Positions 37,359 through 47,022 of a DNA stretch of 64,000 nucleotides are shown in pieces (the first letter of the stretch is position 1; each line of letters opens with the position of its first letter). The notes under the pieces are model-generated. The model was not told the origin of the DNA. It was given only the letters and a program-made list of their open reading frames with translations, and ran no database searches. The stretch is taken from the NCBI RefSeq assembly GCF_014695975.1, contig NZ_JACJPI010000081.1, positions 294,138 to 358,137 of the forward strand. The letters run 5' to 3'. Position numbers and translations under genes: made by a program. Source of the stretch: Leptolyngbya sp. FACHB-321 (GTDB lineage Bacteria; Cyanobacteriota; Cyanobacteriia; Leptolyngbyales; Leptolyngbyaceae).

Positions 37359-39434
37359 ATGACTAGAGAACCAGGAACACCCGACCGTAAGCCGTTGGGG
37401 CGATCGCCAAAGCCTAGAGATGAAACGTTGCCGAAGCAGCCAGCTTCTCAGCGTTTGCCTGTGACTTCGGTGTCTCAGCCACGTTCTCAGGCAAATGGAG
37501 CGGCCCTACCCACACGATCGCGTGCTCTGCCACCTCCACCGCCTAGACCGTCTCAACAGCCAAAGCCCCGATCGGTTAACTTACCCGAGCAAGAGCGTTC
37601 GCCGTTGGGTCGTAGAGCGAGGCGAACCAGGTTGCCGCGCCGATGGCTACGCTGGCTGTATAACTGGAAGTTGTGGCTTTTGGTAACAGGTATCGGTTCT
37701 GTTGGCACAGGGTTGCTGGCGCTAGCTTTGTTGCTGCAAATGCCCGGTTTACCTAACTGTCCAGCGATTTTTTGGCCCTTGGCTTCGGCTTCCTTGCGCT
37801 TTGAATGCGCGCGGCTGGCAGCTAGCAAGCAGACCTCAAACGATTTACTGGAGGCGATCGCCCTCATCGATTCACTGCCTGCTGATCACCCGCTACGAGA
37901 TGAAGTCGATCGACTGGTCGAACTATGGTCGTTAGAAGTATTGAAGCTGGCAGAAGCAGCTTTCAACGCAGGCAAGCTGAATGAGGCGATCGCGGCAGCC
38001 CGACGAATATCGCCTAAGGTTTCTGCCTACGAACTGGTGGAAGAGCGGGTCCAACGCTGGCAAACTATTTGGTCTAAAGCAGAGGCACTTTATCGTAAAG
38101 CTGAAGAGTCCTTACGTGAACTCGATTGGCGAGAGGCGTTTTCTTCTGCTGTGCGCTTGCTAGAAGTGGAGAATACGTTCTGGCAAACGACCAAGTATAA
38201 CGAGCTAACGGGTAAAATCAACGGTTCGCGGGACGATGGCAATACGCTGGGTCAAGCGCACCGACTTGCCGATGAGGGTGGACTCACCAATTTGCTAGAA
38301 GCCATCAAGCTAGCACAGTCTATTAAGCAGACTAGCTATGTGCATCAAGCTGCCCAGAAGGCGATCGAAGAGTTTGGGCAGAAAATGGTTGTCCTGGCAC
38401 AAACGATGCTCGATCAGCGCAATTTGCAGGGCGCTTTGAATGTACTGAGCAAGATTCCTGATATCGCCAAGTTAAAAGAGCAAGTGAAAGACATGACGGT
38501 GCTGGCAAATGCTCAGTCTCAAGCCTGGCTTAATACAATACCCGATATCGAAGAAGCCATTGCCCAAGCACAGCGCATTCAATCAACTCGTCCGCTTTAT
38601 CGCAAGGCACAGCAGTTCATTGTTCGCTGGCAGCTTGAGATTGAAGCGATCGCACTACTGGAAAAAGCGCGGATTCTTTCGCAACCTGGCACTGTTAATG
38701 ATCTAACAGCCGCGATCGCCGAAGCCTCTACCATTCCCCGCTCCAATCCGCGTTGGAACGAAGTACAGCAGCAGATCCAGACCTGGACAGCGCAGATTCA
38801 AACCATTGAAGACCGTCCTATTCTCGATCAGGCAGATCAAATTGCAGCGCAGGGCGATCTTGCGTCCTTGCAGGCAGCCGCTGCTCAAGCTAATCAAATT
38901 GCTCAGGGACGCGCACTTTATAGAGAAGCGAGGGGAAAAGCGCGTATCTGGACAGGGCAGGTTCAGCAGATTCAGGATCAGCCACTGCTCGATCGCGCTA
39001 GAGACTTTGCCAATGCTGGCGATCTAAGCTCTGCTATTCGGACTGCCGAACAAATTGGAGCTGGGCGATCGCTCTATGCCGATGCCCAGAGAGACATGAA
39101 GCAATGGCGCAGTCAACTCCTTGCCCAGGAGCTTCAGGTGCAAGCGCAGCAAAACCTCCAAAATGCTCGTCAGCTAGCTAATTCAGGCTCTCCAGAAGGG
39201 TTGGCAAATGCAATCAAGGCTGCCGACCAAGTGCCGACCAGTAGCGCGCTGCGATCGGAGGCTGACAATGCCATCAACGAATGGAGCGCTCAACTTTTGC
39301 AAGTGGCAAGAAGCCAAGCAGTCTATGACGTGCCAGGCGCGATCGCAGTTGCCCAAAAAATTCCTTCCCGCTCTAGCCTTTACGCTGAAGCTCAGCAAGA
39401 AATTCAAACTTGGAAGAACACGACTGGGCAGTAG
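37359..39434 (+). CDS. membrane-anchored helical-repeat protein
   Basis: The 691-residue protein starts at ATG 37359 (an upstream TTG is less likely). It has a basic Pro/Arg/Gln-rich N-terminus (about 1-95), one transmembrane segment (about 105-130), then some 550 residues of helical repeats of roughly 45-60 residues. Each repeat carries an LYRKAQ-like (LY--A) motif and ends in a conserved Trp (for example IVRWQ, QTWTAQ, RIWTGQ, KQWRSQ, NEWSAQ). Coiled-coil or TPR-like solenoids of this type are usual in cyanobacterial proteins annotated as chromosome-segregation ATPases, though there is no ATPase motif here. Function unknown. Confidence 0.8.
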   Translation: MTREPGTPDRKPLGRSPKPRDETLPKQPASQRLPVTSVSQPRSQANGAALPTRSRALPPPPPRPSQQPKPRSVNLPEQERSPLGRRARRTRLPRRWLRWLYNWKLWLLVTGIGSVGTGLLALALLLQMPGLPNCPAIFWPLASASLRFECARLAASKQTSNDLLEAIALIDSLPADHPLRDEVDRLVELWSLEVLKLAEAAFNAGKLNEAIAAARRISPKVSAYELVEERVQRWQTIWSKAEALYRKAEESLRELDWREAFSSAVRLLEVENTFWQTTKYNELTGKINGSRDDGNTLGQAHRLADEGGLTNLLEAIKLAQSIKQTSYVHQAAQKAIEEFGQKMVVLAQTMLDQRNLQGALNVLSKIPDIAKLKEQVKDMTVLANAQSQAWLNTIPDIEEAIAQAQRIQSTRPLYRKAQQFIVRWQLEIEAIALLEKARILSQPGTVNDLTAAIAEASTIPRSNPRWNEVQQQIQTWTAQIQTIEDRPILDQADQIAAQGDLASLQAAAAQANQIAQGRALYREARGKARIWTGQVQQIQDQPLLDRARDFANAGDLSSAIRTAEQIGAGRSLYADAQRDMKQWRSQLLAQELQVQAQQNLQNARQLANSGSPEGLANAIKAADQVPTSSALRSEADNAINEWSAQLLQVARSQAVYDVPGAIAVAQKIPSRSSLYAEAQQEIQTWKNTTGQ

Positions 39435-39524
39435 GTATGACAAACGTGATGTGACCAATGTTTACCGAATATTACTGAATCTTTGGGTTTAAGCTACCAA
39501 CTATCCTGTTGCAAGCCGTGAAGT

Positions 39525-40337
39525 CTACTTACTTAGCAACGTGTGAAGCTGTTGTGTTTGCCGGAGCACCTGAAAGTGGACATCACCTTTTGCGAGGGCA
39601 CGATACAAAGGGGCATTGAGCTTAATTGCCCGTTGGAGGTAGCCTATGGCAAGTTGAGTATTGCCTTTCATCGCATAGCAACGGGCTTTGCTATACCAAG
39701 CATCTGGGTTGTTTGGTTTGCATTGCAACGATTGATCGAAACTGGCGATCGCCTCATCATAGTGCCCTGTTTGAGTCAGTACAGTGCCTCGGTAATTCCA
39801 GGCATAGTAGCAAAAGGGGTTGATGGCAAGCGTTTTATCGAGACTGGCAAGTGCTAAATGAGGCTTATCCATGCTGGTAAGCACTTTGCTGCGGCTATAC
39901 CAGGCTTTGTAATCATCAGGGCTTGACTCTAGAACACGATCAAAGCTAGCGAGCGCTTCTTCATAGCGGTGCAGGCGTGCTAAAGCATTACCCTGGTTGT
40001 AACGAGCTTTAAGGTCAGTAGGAGCAAGCTTGAGTGTTTTGTTGAAGCTAGTGAGAGCCTCGTCATAGCTCCCCAATTTTGCTAAAGCAATGCCCTTGCC
40101 ATGCAATGCCAGCACAAATTCAGGGTGAATGCTCAGCGCCTGCTCAAAGCTAGCCAGTGCTTCTTTGTAACGGCTCAGGTTTTCGAGCGCATAGCCACGA
40201 TTTGTCCACACCTCATAAAGGTCAGACTGGGTGGCTAAAACCCTGTCATAGCCAGCGATCGCGCCTTCGTAGTGCCCCAAACTGTAAAGAATATTGCCAT
40301 GACTGTACCAGGCAGCAGAGTTCAGATCATGATCCAT
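39525..40337 (-). CDS. tetratricopeptide repeat protein (7 repeats)
   Basis: The 270-residue protein is almost wholly TPRs of 34 residues (for example SAAWYSHGNILYSLGHYEG and RYNQGNALARLHRYEEALA). The C-terminus has GDVHFQVLRQTQQLHTLL, a common capping end. TPR solenoids bind partner proteins. No signal peptide. It shares its style with the 12-repeat protein at 41455-42885, both leftward and flanking a YdeI-family gene. Confidence 0.88.
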   Translation of the reverse strand: MDHDLNSAAWYSHGNILYSLGHYEGAIAGYDRVLATQSDLYEVWTNRGYALENLSRYKEALASFEQALSIHPEFVLALHGKGIALAKLGSYDEALTSFNKTLKLAPTDLKARYNQGNALARLHRYEEALASFDRVLESSPDDYKAWYSRSKVLTSMDKPHLALASLDKTLAINPFCYYAWNYRGTVLTQTGHYDEAIASFDQSLQCKPNNPDAWYSKARCYAMKGNTQLAIGYLQRAIKLNAPLYRALAKGDVHFQVLRQTQQLHTLLSK

Positions 40338-40783
40338 AAACCCCTAACCCCAAGAACTCCTGTTCCTAGAGTTGCCAAACAACGGGTAAATTCTCTCATG
40401 CTTGTCTAAGTTTCCGTGAATTTACGCCTCTAGTTTGTGAAGCTGCTAGCAAGCTTATTGTCTTGCATAAGACAAAACTGCTTGAAAAGAAGCAAAAATT
40501 GATGACGTGCCCATAGCATTACAGTCAGCAGAAGATTTTAAGCTGCCTGCTGACATACACGTTTGCCATGTAGTTTACTGATCCTTATAGTGCAACAATG
40601 CCTTACTTCATCATTAGCTGACGGCTGTTTGCTGAATAAGACAAAAGGTCTGGTAATGGGCAAAGACAAAGAAGCATCTGAGTGAAAAAATAGCTTTATG
40701 CCATTCTGTGCTGCCGCTGCCTTCACGCTGTCAAGAGAGACTACAGAGTGAATTATTGATATACATGGAATGTGCACAGCCAC
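40338..40783. other. gap between the TPR gene and the YdeI-family gene
   Basis: About 445 bases. An 81-codon minus frame (40538-40783) has no recognised features and is treated as unsupported. It should hold the TPR promoter. Confidence 0.45.
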
Positions 40784-41389
40784 TTATTGTGATCGTACTA
40801 AGGGGTTTTTATTTTGTAACGCTGAACTAATAGTTTGTTCAATCCTTCTTTGCCTGGTCTCTAAACGTTTCGCACTATTAATCCAGGCTAAAATGTTCTT
40901 TTTTGAGGAGTTGTTAAACGTTGCAAAGTTGCTGCTGGCGACTTTATTTCTGTCCAGAGCTTGCTGCAAGTCTATGGGAATGATCAACGCTTCGATCGCA
41001 TCCAGCATCTGCCATGAGCCATCTTGCTTAGCTGCTTCAATTTTCTTCAGCCCTGTTTCGGTCATTAACCCTTGTTCAAGCAGTTCTTCAATATATTGCT
41101 TGTTTAACTTTGACCAGACACTTTGGGGTTTCCGTGGTGTAAAAATCTGCTTGTAGCGGTCTGCATCCAACGATTTAACTTTGCTGTCAATCCAACCAAA
41201 ACATAGGGCTTCTTTGACTGCTTCGCTGTATCGCACGCTGGGTTGACCAGATTTGACCTTGTAGTAAATTAACCAGACGCCGATCGAGGTGCGATGGTTG
41301 CTTTCCAGCCATTGCCTCCATGCCTTGCGATCGCTGGCATAAATCATTTCTAGCTGATCGTCAAATTTTGGCATCGCAAGTTTTGGCAT
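40784..41389 (-). CDS. YdeI/OmpD-associated family protein
   Basis: The roughly 201-residue protein has the YdeI-family signatures WRQWLESNHRTSIGVWLIYY, EAVKEALCFGWIDSKVKSL, FTPRKPQSVWSKLNKQYIE and a C-terminal helix-rich segment. Role poorly known; some members bind or resist peptides. Two start codons, ATG 41389 and ATG 41374, sit inside a 15-base tandem duplication, so the real start is uncertain. It lies between two TPR genes on the same strand. Confidence 0.82.
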   Translation of the reverse strand: MPKLAMPKFDDQLEMIYASDRKAWRQWLESNHRTSIGVWLIYYKVKSGQPSVRYSEAVKEALCFGWIDSKVKSLDADRYKQIFTPRKPQSVWSKLNKQYIEELLEQGLMTETGLKKIEAAKQDGSWQMLDAIEALIIPIDLQQALDRNKVASSNFATFNNSSKKNILAWINSAKRLETRQRRIEQTISSALQNKNPLVRSQ

Positions 41390-41395
41390 CACAAG
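41366..41395 (-). repeat. 15-bp tandem duplication carrying the start codon
   Basis: On the minus strand CTTGTGATGCCAAAA is followed at once by CTTGCGATGCCAAAA (14 of 15 identical), duplicating the ATG and the next two codons in frame. Confidence 0.85.
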
Positions 41396-41454
41396 CGTCT
41401 TATGACAGCTTTACGGGCACGTCCCTGCACAACCAACGGTCTAAAACCAACTGT

Positions 41455-42885
41455 CTAACTAGGTGTCCGTGGCAGCGATTGGAAGGCTGCTTTCGTCACT
41501 GGAGGATGGTCATCAAAAGGAGATTCCTCGCCCGTGCGCTCTTCAGCGATCCTGCCTTCTCTAGCGCTGGAGCGGGGTAAGGACTTAAGCGACTGGTTGT
41601 TGTCGAGTGCCAGCGCGCGGCGGCTTTTAGCATCGGGAAAGTGAGGCTTAATTTCCAGTGCTTTATCATAGCTAGCGACAGCCGCTTCATAGTCACCTAA
41701 ATGACCCAATGCTGCGCCTCGGCTGTACCAGGCAGAGTAGAAGCCAGGATTAATGCTGAGTGCGCGATCGTAGCTTTTGATTGCTGCTTCGTTGTGCCCC
41801 AAGTGACCTAGAGCAATGCCGCGACAGTACCACGCTTCAGCCATATCCGGTTGAAACTGCACCGCTTTGTCGTAGCTGGCGATTGCTTCAGCATAAAGCC
41901 CCAACTTACGAAAGGCAGAACCACGGCTAAACCAGGCTTTGGCAAAACTAGGATTTAGTTCGATCGCCCGGTCGTAGCTGACAACTGCTTCGCGATAGCT
42001 ACCAGATTTGTACAATGCGCTGCCCCAGTTGTACCAGGCTTCACGCAGATTTGGCTTTAGGTCTAGCGCTTTGCGATAGCTGGCAATCGCTTCACCATAG
42101 CGCCCTAGCGCATCAAAAGCGTTGCCCTGGTTGTACCACGCTTCATAAAGAGTGGCATTGATTGCCAGCGCTTTGTTGTAGCTGTCGATGGCTTCTTCAT
42201 GCCGCCTCAGTTTGTGCAGCACATTGCCTCGGTTATACCAGGCTCCATACCATTCAGGCTTGATGGTCAAAACGCGATCGTAGCTAGCAAGTGCTTCCTG
42301 GTATCGACCAAGCTGATTGAGCGTGTTGGCGCGGTTATACCAGGCATGGGAATAGTGCGGTCTGTGTTTAATTGCCTGGTCATAGCTATCAATCGCGGCT
42401 TGATAACGCCCTAGCTTGTAAGACATGATCCCTCGGTTGTACCAGGATTTAGCGTAGTCTGGTTCAAACTCCAGGGTCTTTTCGTAGCTCTTGAGTGCAG
42501 CTTCGTAACAACCTGATTTGTCAAGCGCATTACCGCGATTGTGCCATGCCTGGTGAAAATCTGGTTTTAGCTTGATCGCTTTGTCATAGCTAGCGATCGC
42601 CTCTTCGTAGCTACGCAGGTTGTAAAGTGCCATGCCACGACTATTTAAGGCTTCTGGATAGTTCGGTTTCAGGTCAAGCGCCTGGTTAAAACTTGCGACG
42701 GCTTCTTCATAGCGCCCTAACTCAGACAGCGCTACCCCACGGGTATGCCAGATATGATGCCAGTCAGGGTGAAGTTGCAAAACCCGATCAAAGTTGAGCA
42801 GAGCATCTTCAAAAGCCCCGGCTTGATTGAGCTGTAACCCTTGCTGCAAGAAAAATCCTGCTTCTGAGTCCGATGGCTGGGACAT
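41455..42885 (-). CDS. tetratricopeptide repeat protein (12 repeats)
   Basis: The 476-residue protein consists of 12 near-perfect 34-residue TPRs, most with the W-(Y/H)-N-R-G opening and L-x-x-L-G-R-Y-E-E-A-(I/V)-A-S-Y-D core, plus a divergent Ser/Arg-rich tail (about the last 45 residues). It has no signal peptide. The regularity suggests repeat copying. It would act as a protein-interaction scaffold. It resembles the shorter TPR protein nearby. Confidence 0.9.
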   Translation of the reverse strand: MSQPSDSEAGFFLQQGLQLNQAGAFEDALLNFDRVLQLHPDWHHIWHTRGVALSELGRYEEAVASFNQALDLKPNYPEALNSRGMALYNLRSYEEAIASYDKAIKLKPDFHQAWHNRGNALDKSGCYEAALKSYEKTLEFEPDYAKSWYNRGIMSYKLGRYQAAIDSYDQAIKHRPHYSHAWYNRANTLNQLGRYQEALASYDRVLTIKPEWYGAWYNRGNVLHKLRRHEEAIDSYNKALAINATLYEAWYNQGNAFDALGRYGEAIASYRKALDLKPNLREAWYNWGSALYKSGSYREAVVSYDRAIELNPSFAKAWFSRGSAFRKLGLYAEAIASYDKAVQFQPDMAEAWYCRGIALGHLGHNEAAIKSYDRALSINPGFYSAWYSRGAALGHLGDYEAAVASYDKALEIKPHFPDAKSRRALALDNNQSLKSLPRSSAREGRIAEERTGEESPFDDHPPVTKAAFQSLPRTPS

Positions 42886-43926
42886 ATCAATTACTCAACA
42901 GGGAATGATCATGAACATTAGCAGTGAAGGATGACATCACACAAACCTGCATAGCCACGAGATATAAAACCGCGATTGCAAAAGCATGAGTGTGGTGTAC
43001 AAGAGCAATACGATCGCACTAACGACCCTATTAAGCTGATGAAAGATCTATGACAGACCGACTGGACAGACCAATAACTAACGCTTTCGCGTCAAACAGG
43101 AGCCTCGTTAAGGCACTATAGGACTCCATACAAGAGCAGTTGCCCTATGTCCAGATAGCTAATAATTGTAGCTCGAGTTTGAGGTGAGATTGGGTCTACA
43201 TCTCATCTACTCCTGCAGGTGCTACAACGCTAATATGCGATCGCTACTTTGCTTAGGGTTGGCGCTTAAAGCATTCTGGGGAAGCAACTTTAGATAAGGA
43301 TATACATCTGCTTCCACCGATTGACCATTAACACGATGGCACTGCAAAGTGTGTAGAAGCTACTAGCAGTCGGGAGCTTGCAAGATAATTAAGTTGTTGC
43401 AGTCAAACTAAAGGCGCAGTCACTGCGATAGCCTTATCGTTTACGAATGAACCGATAAGAATCTAGAAACTAACTGATAAAAAAGTCTTATGTAATGCCC
43501 AATAAAGCAAGTGAACGGAGTTTCTTAAAAACAACTTTGAGACCAATTGGCACTCTTCACTTAAACTATAAAGAAATATGTACTTCTCGAGGGGGATGTG
43601 ATTGCAACTGATATTCCCGTATTAAAAGATAAATCTTTTGAATCACTGCTATCAGTAGAAGGATTCGTGTCGTAAGCGTTAACCCAGACTTTAAATACAG
43701 GCTTGTCGCTATTAGTTACTTTTTTCTAGGGATGACGTTCGTAAGGGGATATGAGTTTAAGCGTGTTCCTTTAAGTGAACTATCTGCCTTGAGTGGTGCT
43801 GGCAGTAAAGGCTTACTGGCTATGTGTAGTCAACCATTAATGGCTCAGTCTATTACTCTTGCGTCATGCACGGCTTAGAAATACTCCTGTTTTCTTTTTT
43901 ATCAGTAGAAGAGCTTTGAGACGTTT
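42886..43926. other. 1-kb gap upstream of the acyltransferase gene
   Basis: No supported protein gene. It contains short palindromes (CTTATCG/CGATAAG at 43433-43459; AAAAGATAAATCTTTT near 43625) and two occurrences of TCAGTAGAAG (43652 and 43902). A promoter is likely near the right end. A long non-coding leader or RNA could lie here. Confidence 0.5.
43902..43926. repeat. 25-base dispersed repeat, copy 1
   Basis: TCAGTAGAAGAGCTTTGAGACGTTT ends immediately before the acyltransferase ATG; a 22-of-25 match lies at 48702-48726. Its ending at the start codon may be accidental. Confidence 0.7.
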
Positions 43927-45354
43927 ATGACTAATTTAAAAATGCCTCGATCGCAGCGTCTAGCATGGCTCGAAGGAATTCGCATTTTTGCGGCAGTTTT
44001 GCTGCTGCTTTACCACTCTCAACTGTTGTTTACGGGCTATGCCTACACACCACAGCCTACTGGTTTGGCAGATAACCTACGACAGTTAGTAACACCGGTG
44101 GAAGGGGCGATCGATCCAGGTTTACTACTGCGATTGCTTGGCATTCCTGCCTGGTTTGGCTTTCAGTTTGTGGATGTGTTTGTGCTTATCAGTGGCTTTA
44201 GTTTGGTGCTCTCTCTCAAGGGGCAACCGCTAGAAGTCGGTAAGTTTCTCAAGCGCCGCGTCTTACGAATTCTGTGGCCCTTCTGGACAGTAGCGTGGCT
44301 CTCATACCCCATACTCTGGGCGATCGGAGTTGCAACCCAGAGCTACATACCCAGCCTATGGCATACCTTTGCTGGAGCAACGTTTCCACTACTCTTTGAC
44401 TATGGCGGAGAGCTACTTTTAGCAACGAGCGGTCCGTGGTGGTTTGTGCCCCTGATTCTGAGTTTTACGCTGTTGTTTCCGTTTCTGTGGCATCTCCTAC
44501 AGCGCTGGGGCGCAGCAAATTTACTCTTAATGAGCACGCTGTTAACAGTTGCATACCGCGCTATAGCAATCTACAAGTTCGGAGGGCACCCAACCTATGT
44601 CATTCTGGATACACCTACAGATTGGCATCCCTTCCTGATTTTCCTTTCTAAGCTCAGTACATTTGTGTTGGGCATGGTGGTAGCGCAGCTTTATATGCAG
44701 GGCAAAGGACCACTTTTTTGGCGGTCTCATCGGGCTTTGCTGCTAGGTGTACCTGTTTATGTACTGGGGTTTGTGTGTCAGTTTTATACTGCTGGTTGGG
44801 TGTTGGTCGATTTGTTGCTACCAATCGGTCTTACCCTTTGCTGTATGGTACTGTTTCGTGCGATCGCTCAGCCGCAACCAATGCAACGAGTGCTGTTATG
44901 GTTGGGTGCTCATAGCTATACCTACTTTTTGATTCACAACTTTGTGGTCGATCGTACTATCAGACTTGTAGTGCAGGATGATTTGTCTCTGTACTATTGG
45001 CTACTGCCTTTGATGGTCTTCGGTACGCTGCTTCTGGCAGTGTTGGCAGATTATGCTAGCCCCTTACTTCAACGGTTAGTTATTGGTGTTTTGCGTGATT
45101 TAGACTATGTTCTGACCCCTACTAAAGTGCTGCATCGTCGAAGTTGGAGTCCGTGTGTAGGTGATACGGTAATCTACCAGAGTAAAGTAGGTTGGACGGT
45201 GTTGAAAGTCGAAAAACTGCTGGACGAGCGGGAGTTTTTCCTGTGTCAAATTAGTGATGGACAACGATCGCTGTGGGTGAATGAAAATGATCTGGAGCCT
45301 GCCGTAAAGTGGTCGTCCCTAGGGGAAGTCAATAGAAACTCAGCTTTCTTTTGA
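43927..45354 (+). CDS. acyltransferase 3 family membrane protein with C-terminal soluble domain
   Basis: The 475-residue protein has about ten hydrophobic segments and the acyltransferase 3 opening LAWLEGIRIFAAVLLLLYHSQ with a following FVDVFVLISGFSLVLS; FFLKRRVLRILWPFW and a late HSYTYFLIHNFVVDR fit OafA-like enzymes. These acylate sugars of polysaccharides in the membrane. After the last membrane segment lies a soluble tail of about 80 residues (SPCVGDTVIYQSKVGWTVLK ... SLWVNENDLEP) that looks like a small beta fold, unusual here. The next gene is a glycosyltransferase on the same strand. Confidence 0.85.
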   Translation: MTNLKMPRSQRLAWLEGIRIFAAVLLLLYHSQLLFTGYAYTPQPTGLADNLRQLVTPVEGAIDPGLLLRLLGIPAWFGFQFVDVFVLISGFSLVLSLKGQPLEVGKFLKRRVLRILWPFWTVAWLSYPILWAIGVATQSYIPSLWHTFAGATFPLLFDYGGELLLATSGPWWFVPLILSFTLLFPFLWHLLQRWGAANLLLMSTLLTVAYRAIAIYKFGGHPTYVILDTPTDWHPFLIFLSKLSTFVLGMVVAQLYMQGKGPLFWRSHRALLLGVPVYVLGFVCQFYTAGWVLVDLLLPIGLTLCCMVLFRAIAQPQPMQRVLLWLGAHSYTYFLIHNFVVDRTIRLVVQDDLSLYYWLLPLMVFGTLLLAVLADYASPLLQRLVIGVLRDLDYVLTPTKVLHRRSWSPCVGDTVIYQSKVGWTVLKVEKLLDEREFFLCQISDGQRSLWVNENDLEPAVKWSSLGEVNRNSAFF

Positions 45355-45415
45355 CCAGGGCAACTGCTTGCCAAGATTTGATACACCGAACCTTGATGAT
45401 TGGAGGATGGCTAAA

Positions 45416-46897
45416 GTGAGGAAATGGACGGGCGATATTCCTAAGGTGGTTTATACCCATGTTTTGTTGATCGGTGTTCCTACGATTTTCTACTATTGCT
45501 TGCGAGTAGGCGGAATGCCGCTGATCAGAATCCACATGGCGATCGCCGCGTTTTTTCTCCTCAGCTCTCTCATTATCTTTTTGGAAGCTACTAATGCGTT
45601 GTTTCGACGCTTTGCTGTCAAAAATAAACGTTCTGATGCCAATCGTTTTTCTCAATTTAAGCAGTCTGCTAAGTCAGTGTTAGGGGTCAGCGGCAATACC
45701 AGCTACTTGTCCACGAAACCTTTGCCACGCTGCTCTTTTCTGGTGGCAGCTTATCTGCCGAACGAGCAAGATATTATTCTCGACACGCTCAAGCATATTC
45801 TTAGAACTGTGCAGCGATCGGCAGACGGACTAGAGGTGATTCTTGCGTACAATACGCCTATTGATCTGCCTGTTGAAGATGACTTGCGACGGTTAGCCCT
45901 GGTTCACCCAGAGTTACGTTTGTTGCGGGTTGAAGGTAGTCACTCTAAAGCCGAAAACTTAAATGCAGCACTGCACATTGTGACAGGCAAAATTACCTGC
46001 ATTCTTGACGCTGACCACCTTCCAGCAGCCGACTGTTTTGTTCGCGCTTGGCGTTGGCTAGAGCATGATTATGATGTGGTGCAGGGGCGCAATATTATTC
46101 GCAATCACCGCCACAGCTTACTAACGCTAAATATCGCGATCGAGTTTGAAACACTCTACGGTGTCAGCCATGCAGCAAAATCGTTTTTGACTGACTCCAG
46201 CATTTTTGGTGGCTCAAACGGCTATTGGCGCACCGAAGTCTTACAGCAGATTCGCTTTAACCCGGCAATGCTGACCGAAGATATTGATGCTTCAATGAGG
46301 ACATTGTTAAGTGGCTATCGTATCCTGCACGATCGCAGTATTGTCACAACTGAATTAGCTCCTGCTGACTTCAACTCTTTCTGGTTTCAGCGCAAGCGGT
46401 GGGCACAGGGTTGGCTTGAGGTTAGCTTCAAGTATCAGCGTCGAGTGTGGAAGTCTGTGCACTTTACCCTGTGGCAAAAAATCTATTGGACATATCTGCT
46501 TTACTTCTGCGTACTTTACTCGCTGATTGCCCTCCAAATTCTGCCGCTGCTCATCAGCTTGTTTCTGTATCAGGGCGATCTTCCTGCCTCAGAAAACCCC
46601 TTCCTTTGGTTGAGTACGGTCATTACGTTTTCTAGTGGTATCTATCAAACGCTAGTTACAATGAAAGTCGCAGCCGTGCGCTACCCATTGTTCTACTTCT
46701 TACAGCATGCTGTGACTATTTTTCTGTATACCATTTTGAAAAATATGATTGCTGTTGTCGGTCTTTATGATCATCTGCATGGTCATAACAAATGGGTGGT
46801 TACGCCACGGGGGGTCAAGCAAAAACGTCGTACTTTGGCAGTCCGCAAGGCTCCTGTTCTGGCTCCGAGTGCAGCGGGCGTTGGTTCAGTAAAATAG
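45416..46897 (+). CDS. cellulose-synthase-like glycosyltransferase family 2
   Basis: The 493-residue protein has two N-terminal membrane segments, a GT-A domain (YLPNEQDIILDTL, SKAENLNAAL, the DADH metal site, and later TED at about residue 292), the QRKRW motif (QxxRW) typical of processive enzymes, and three or more C-terminal membrane segments. It would polymerise a beta-linked polysaccharide, possibly with the upstream acyltransferase decorating it. The start is the GTG at 45416: GGAGG at 45402-45406 is nine bases away, while the ATG at 45407 lies directly against that site and a TTG lies at 45368. Confidence 0.87.
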   Translation: MRKWTGDIPKVVYTHVLLIGVPTIFYYCLRVGGMPLIRIHMAIAAFFLLSSLIIFLEATNALFRRFAVKNKRSDANRFSQFKQSAKSVLGVSGNTSYLSTKPLPRCSFLVAAYLPNEQDIILDTLKHILRTVQRSADGLEVILAYNTPIDLPVEDDLRRLALVHPELRLLRVEGSHSKAENLNAALHIVTGKITCILDADHLPAADCFVRAWRWLEHDYDVVQGRNIIRNHRHSLLTLNIAIEFETLYGVSHAAKSFLTDSSIFGGSNGYWRTEVLQQIRFNPAMLTEDIDASMRTLLSGYRILHDRSIVTTELAPADFNSFWFQRKRWAQGWLEVSFKYQRRVWKSVHFTLWQKIYWTYLLYFCVLYSLIALQILPLLISLFLYQGDLPASENPFLWLSTVITFSSGIYQTLVTMKVAAVRYPLFYFLQHAVTIFLYTILKNMIAVVGLYDHLHGHNKWVVTPRGVKQKRRTLAVRKAPVLAPSAAGVGSVK

Positions 46898-47022
46898 GGG
46901 CCGCACTCTTTAACTTGAGGCGGCAATTACAACATACGTTAGGTTCTACCGTTCTTTTATTGGTGGTAGCCGATCGCCTCAAGATTGTGTCAGGATCAGG
47001 TGTTGCTTAAATCAGGTCTGCC

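Noticed and set aside
40538..40783. 81-codon minus-strand frame next to the YdeI-family gene
   Set aside because: No recognisable feature or ribosome-binding site; it directly abuts the downstream end of a real gene and looks like chance.
43597..43674. 25-codon frame starting GTG after GGGGG
   Set aside because: The purine run is only two bases from the GTG, too close to act as a ribosome-binding site, and the peptide has no known features.
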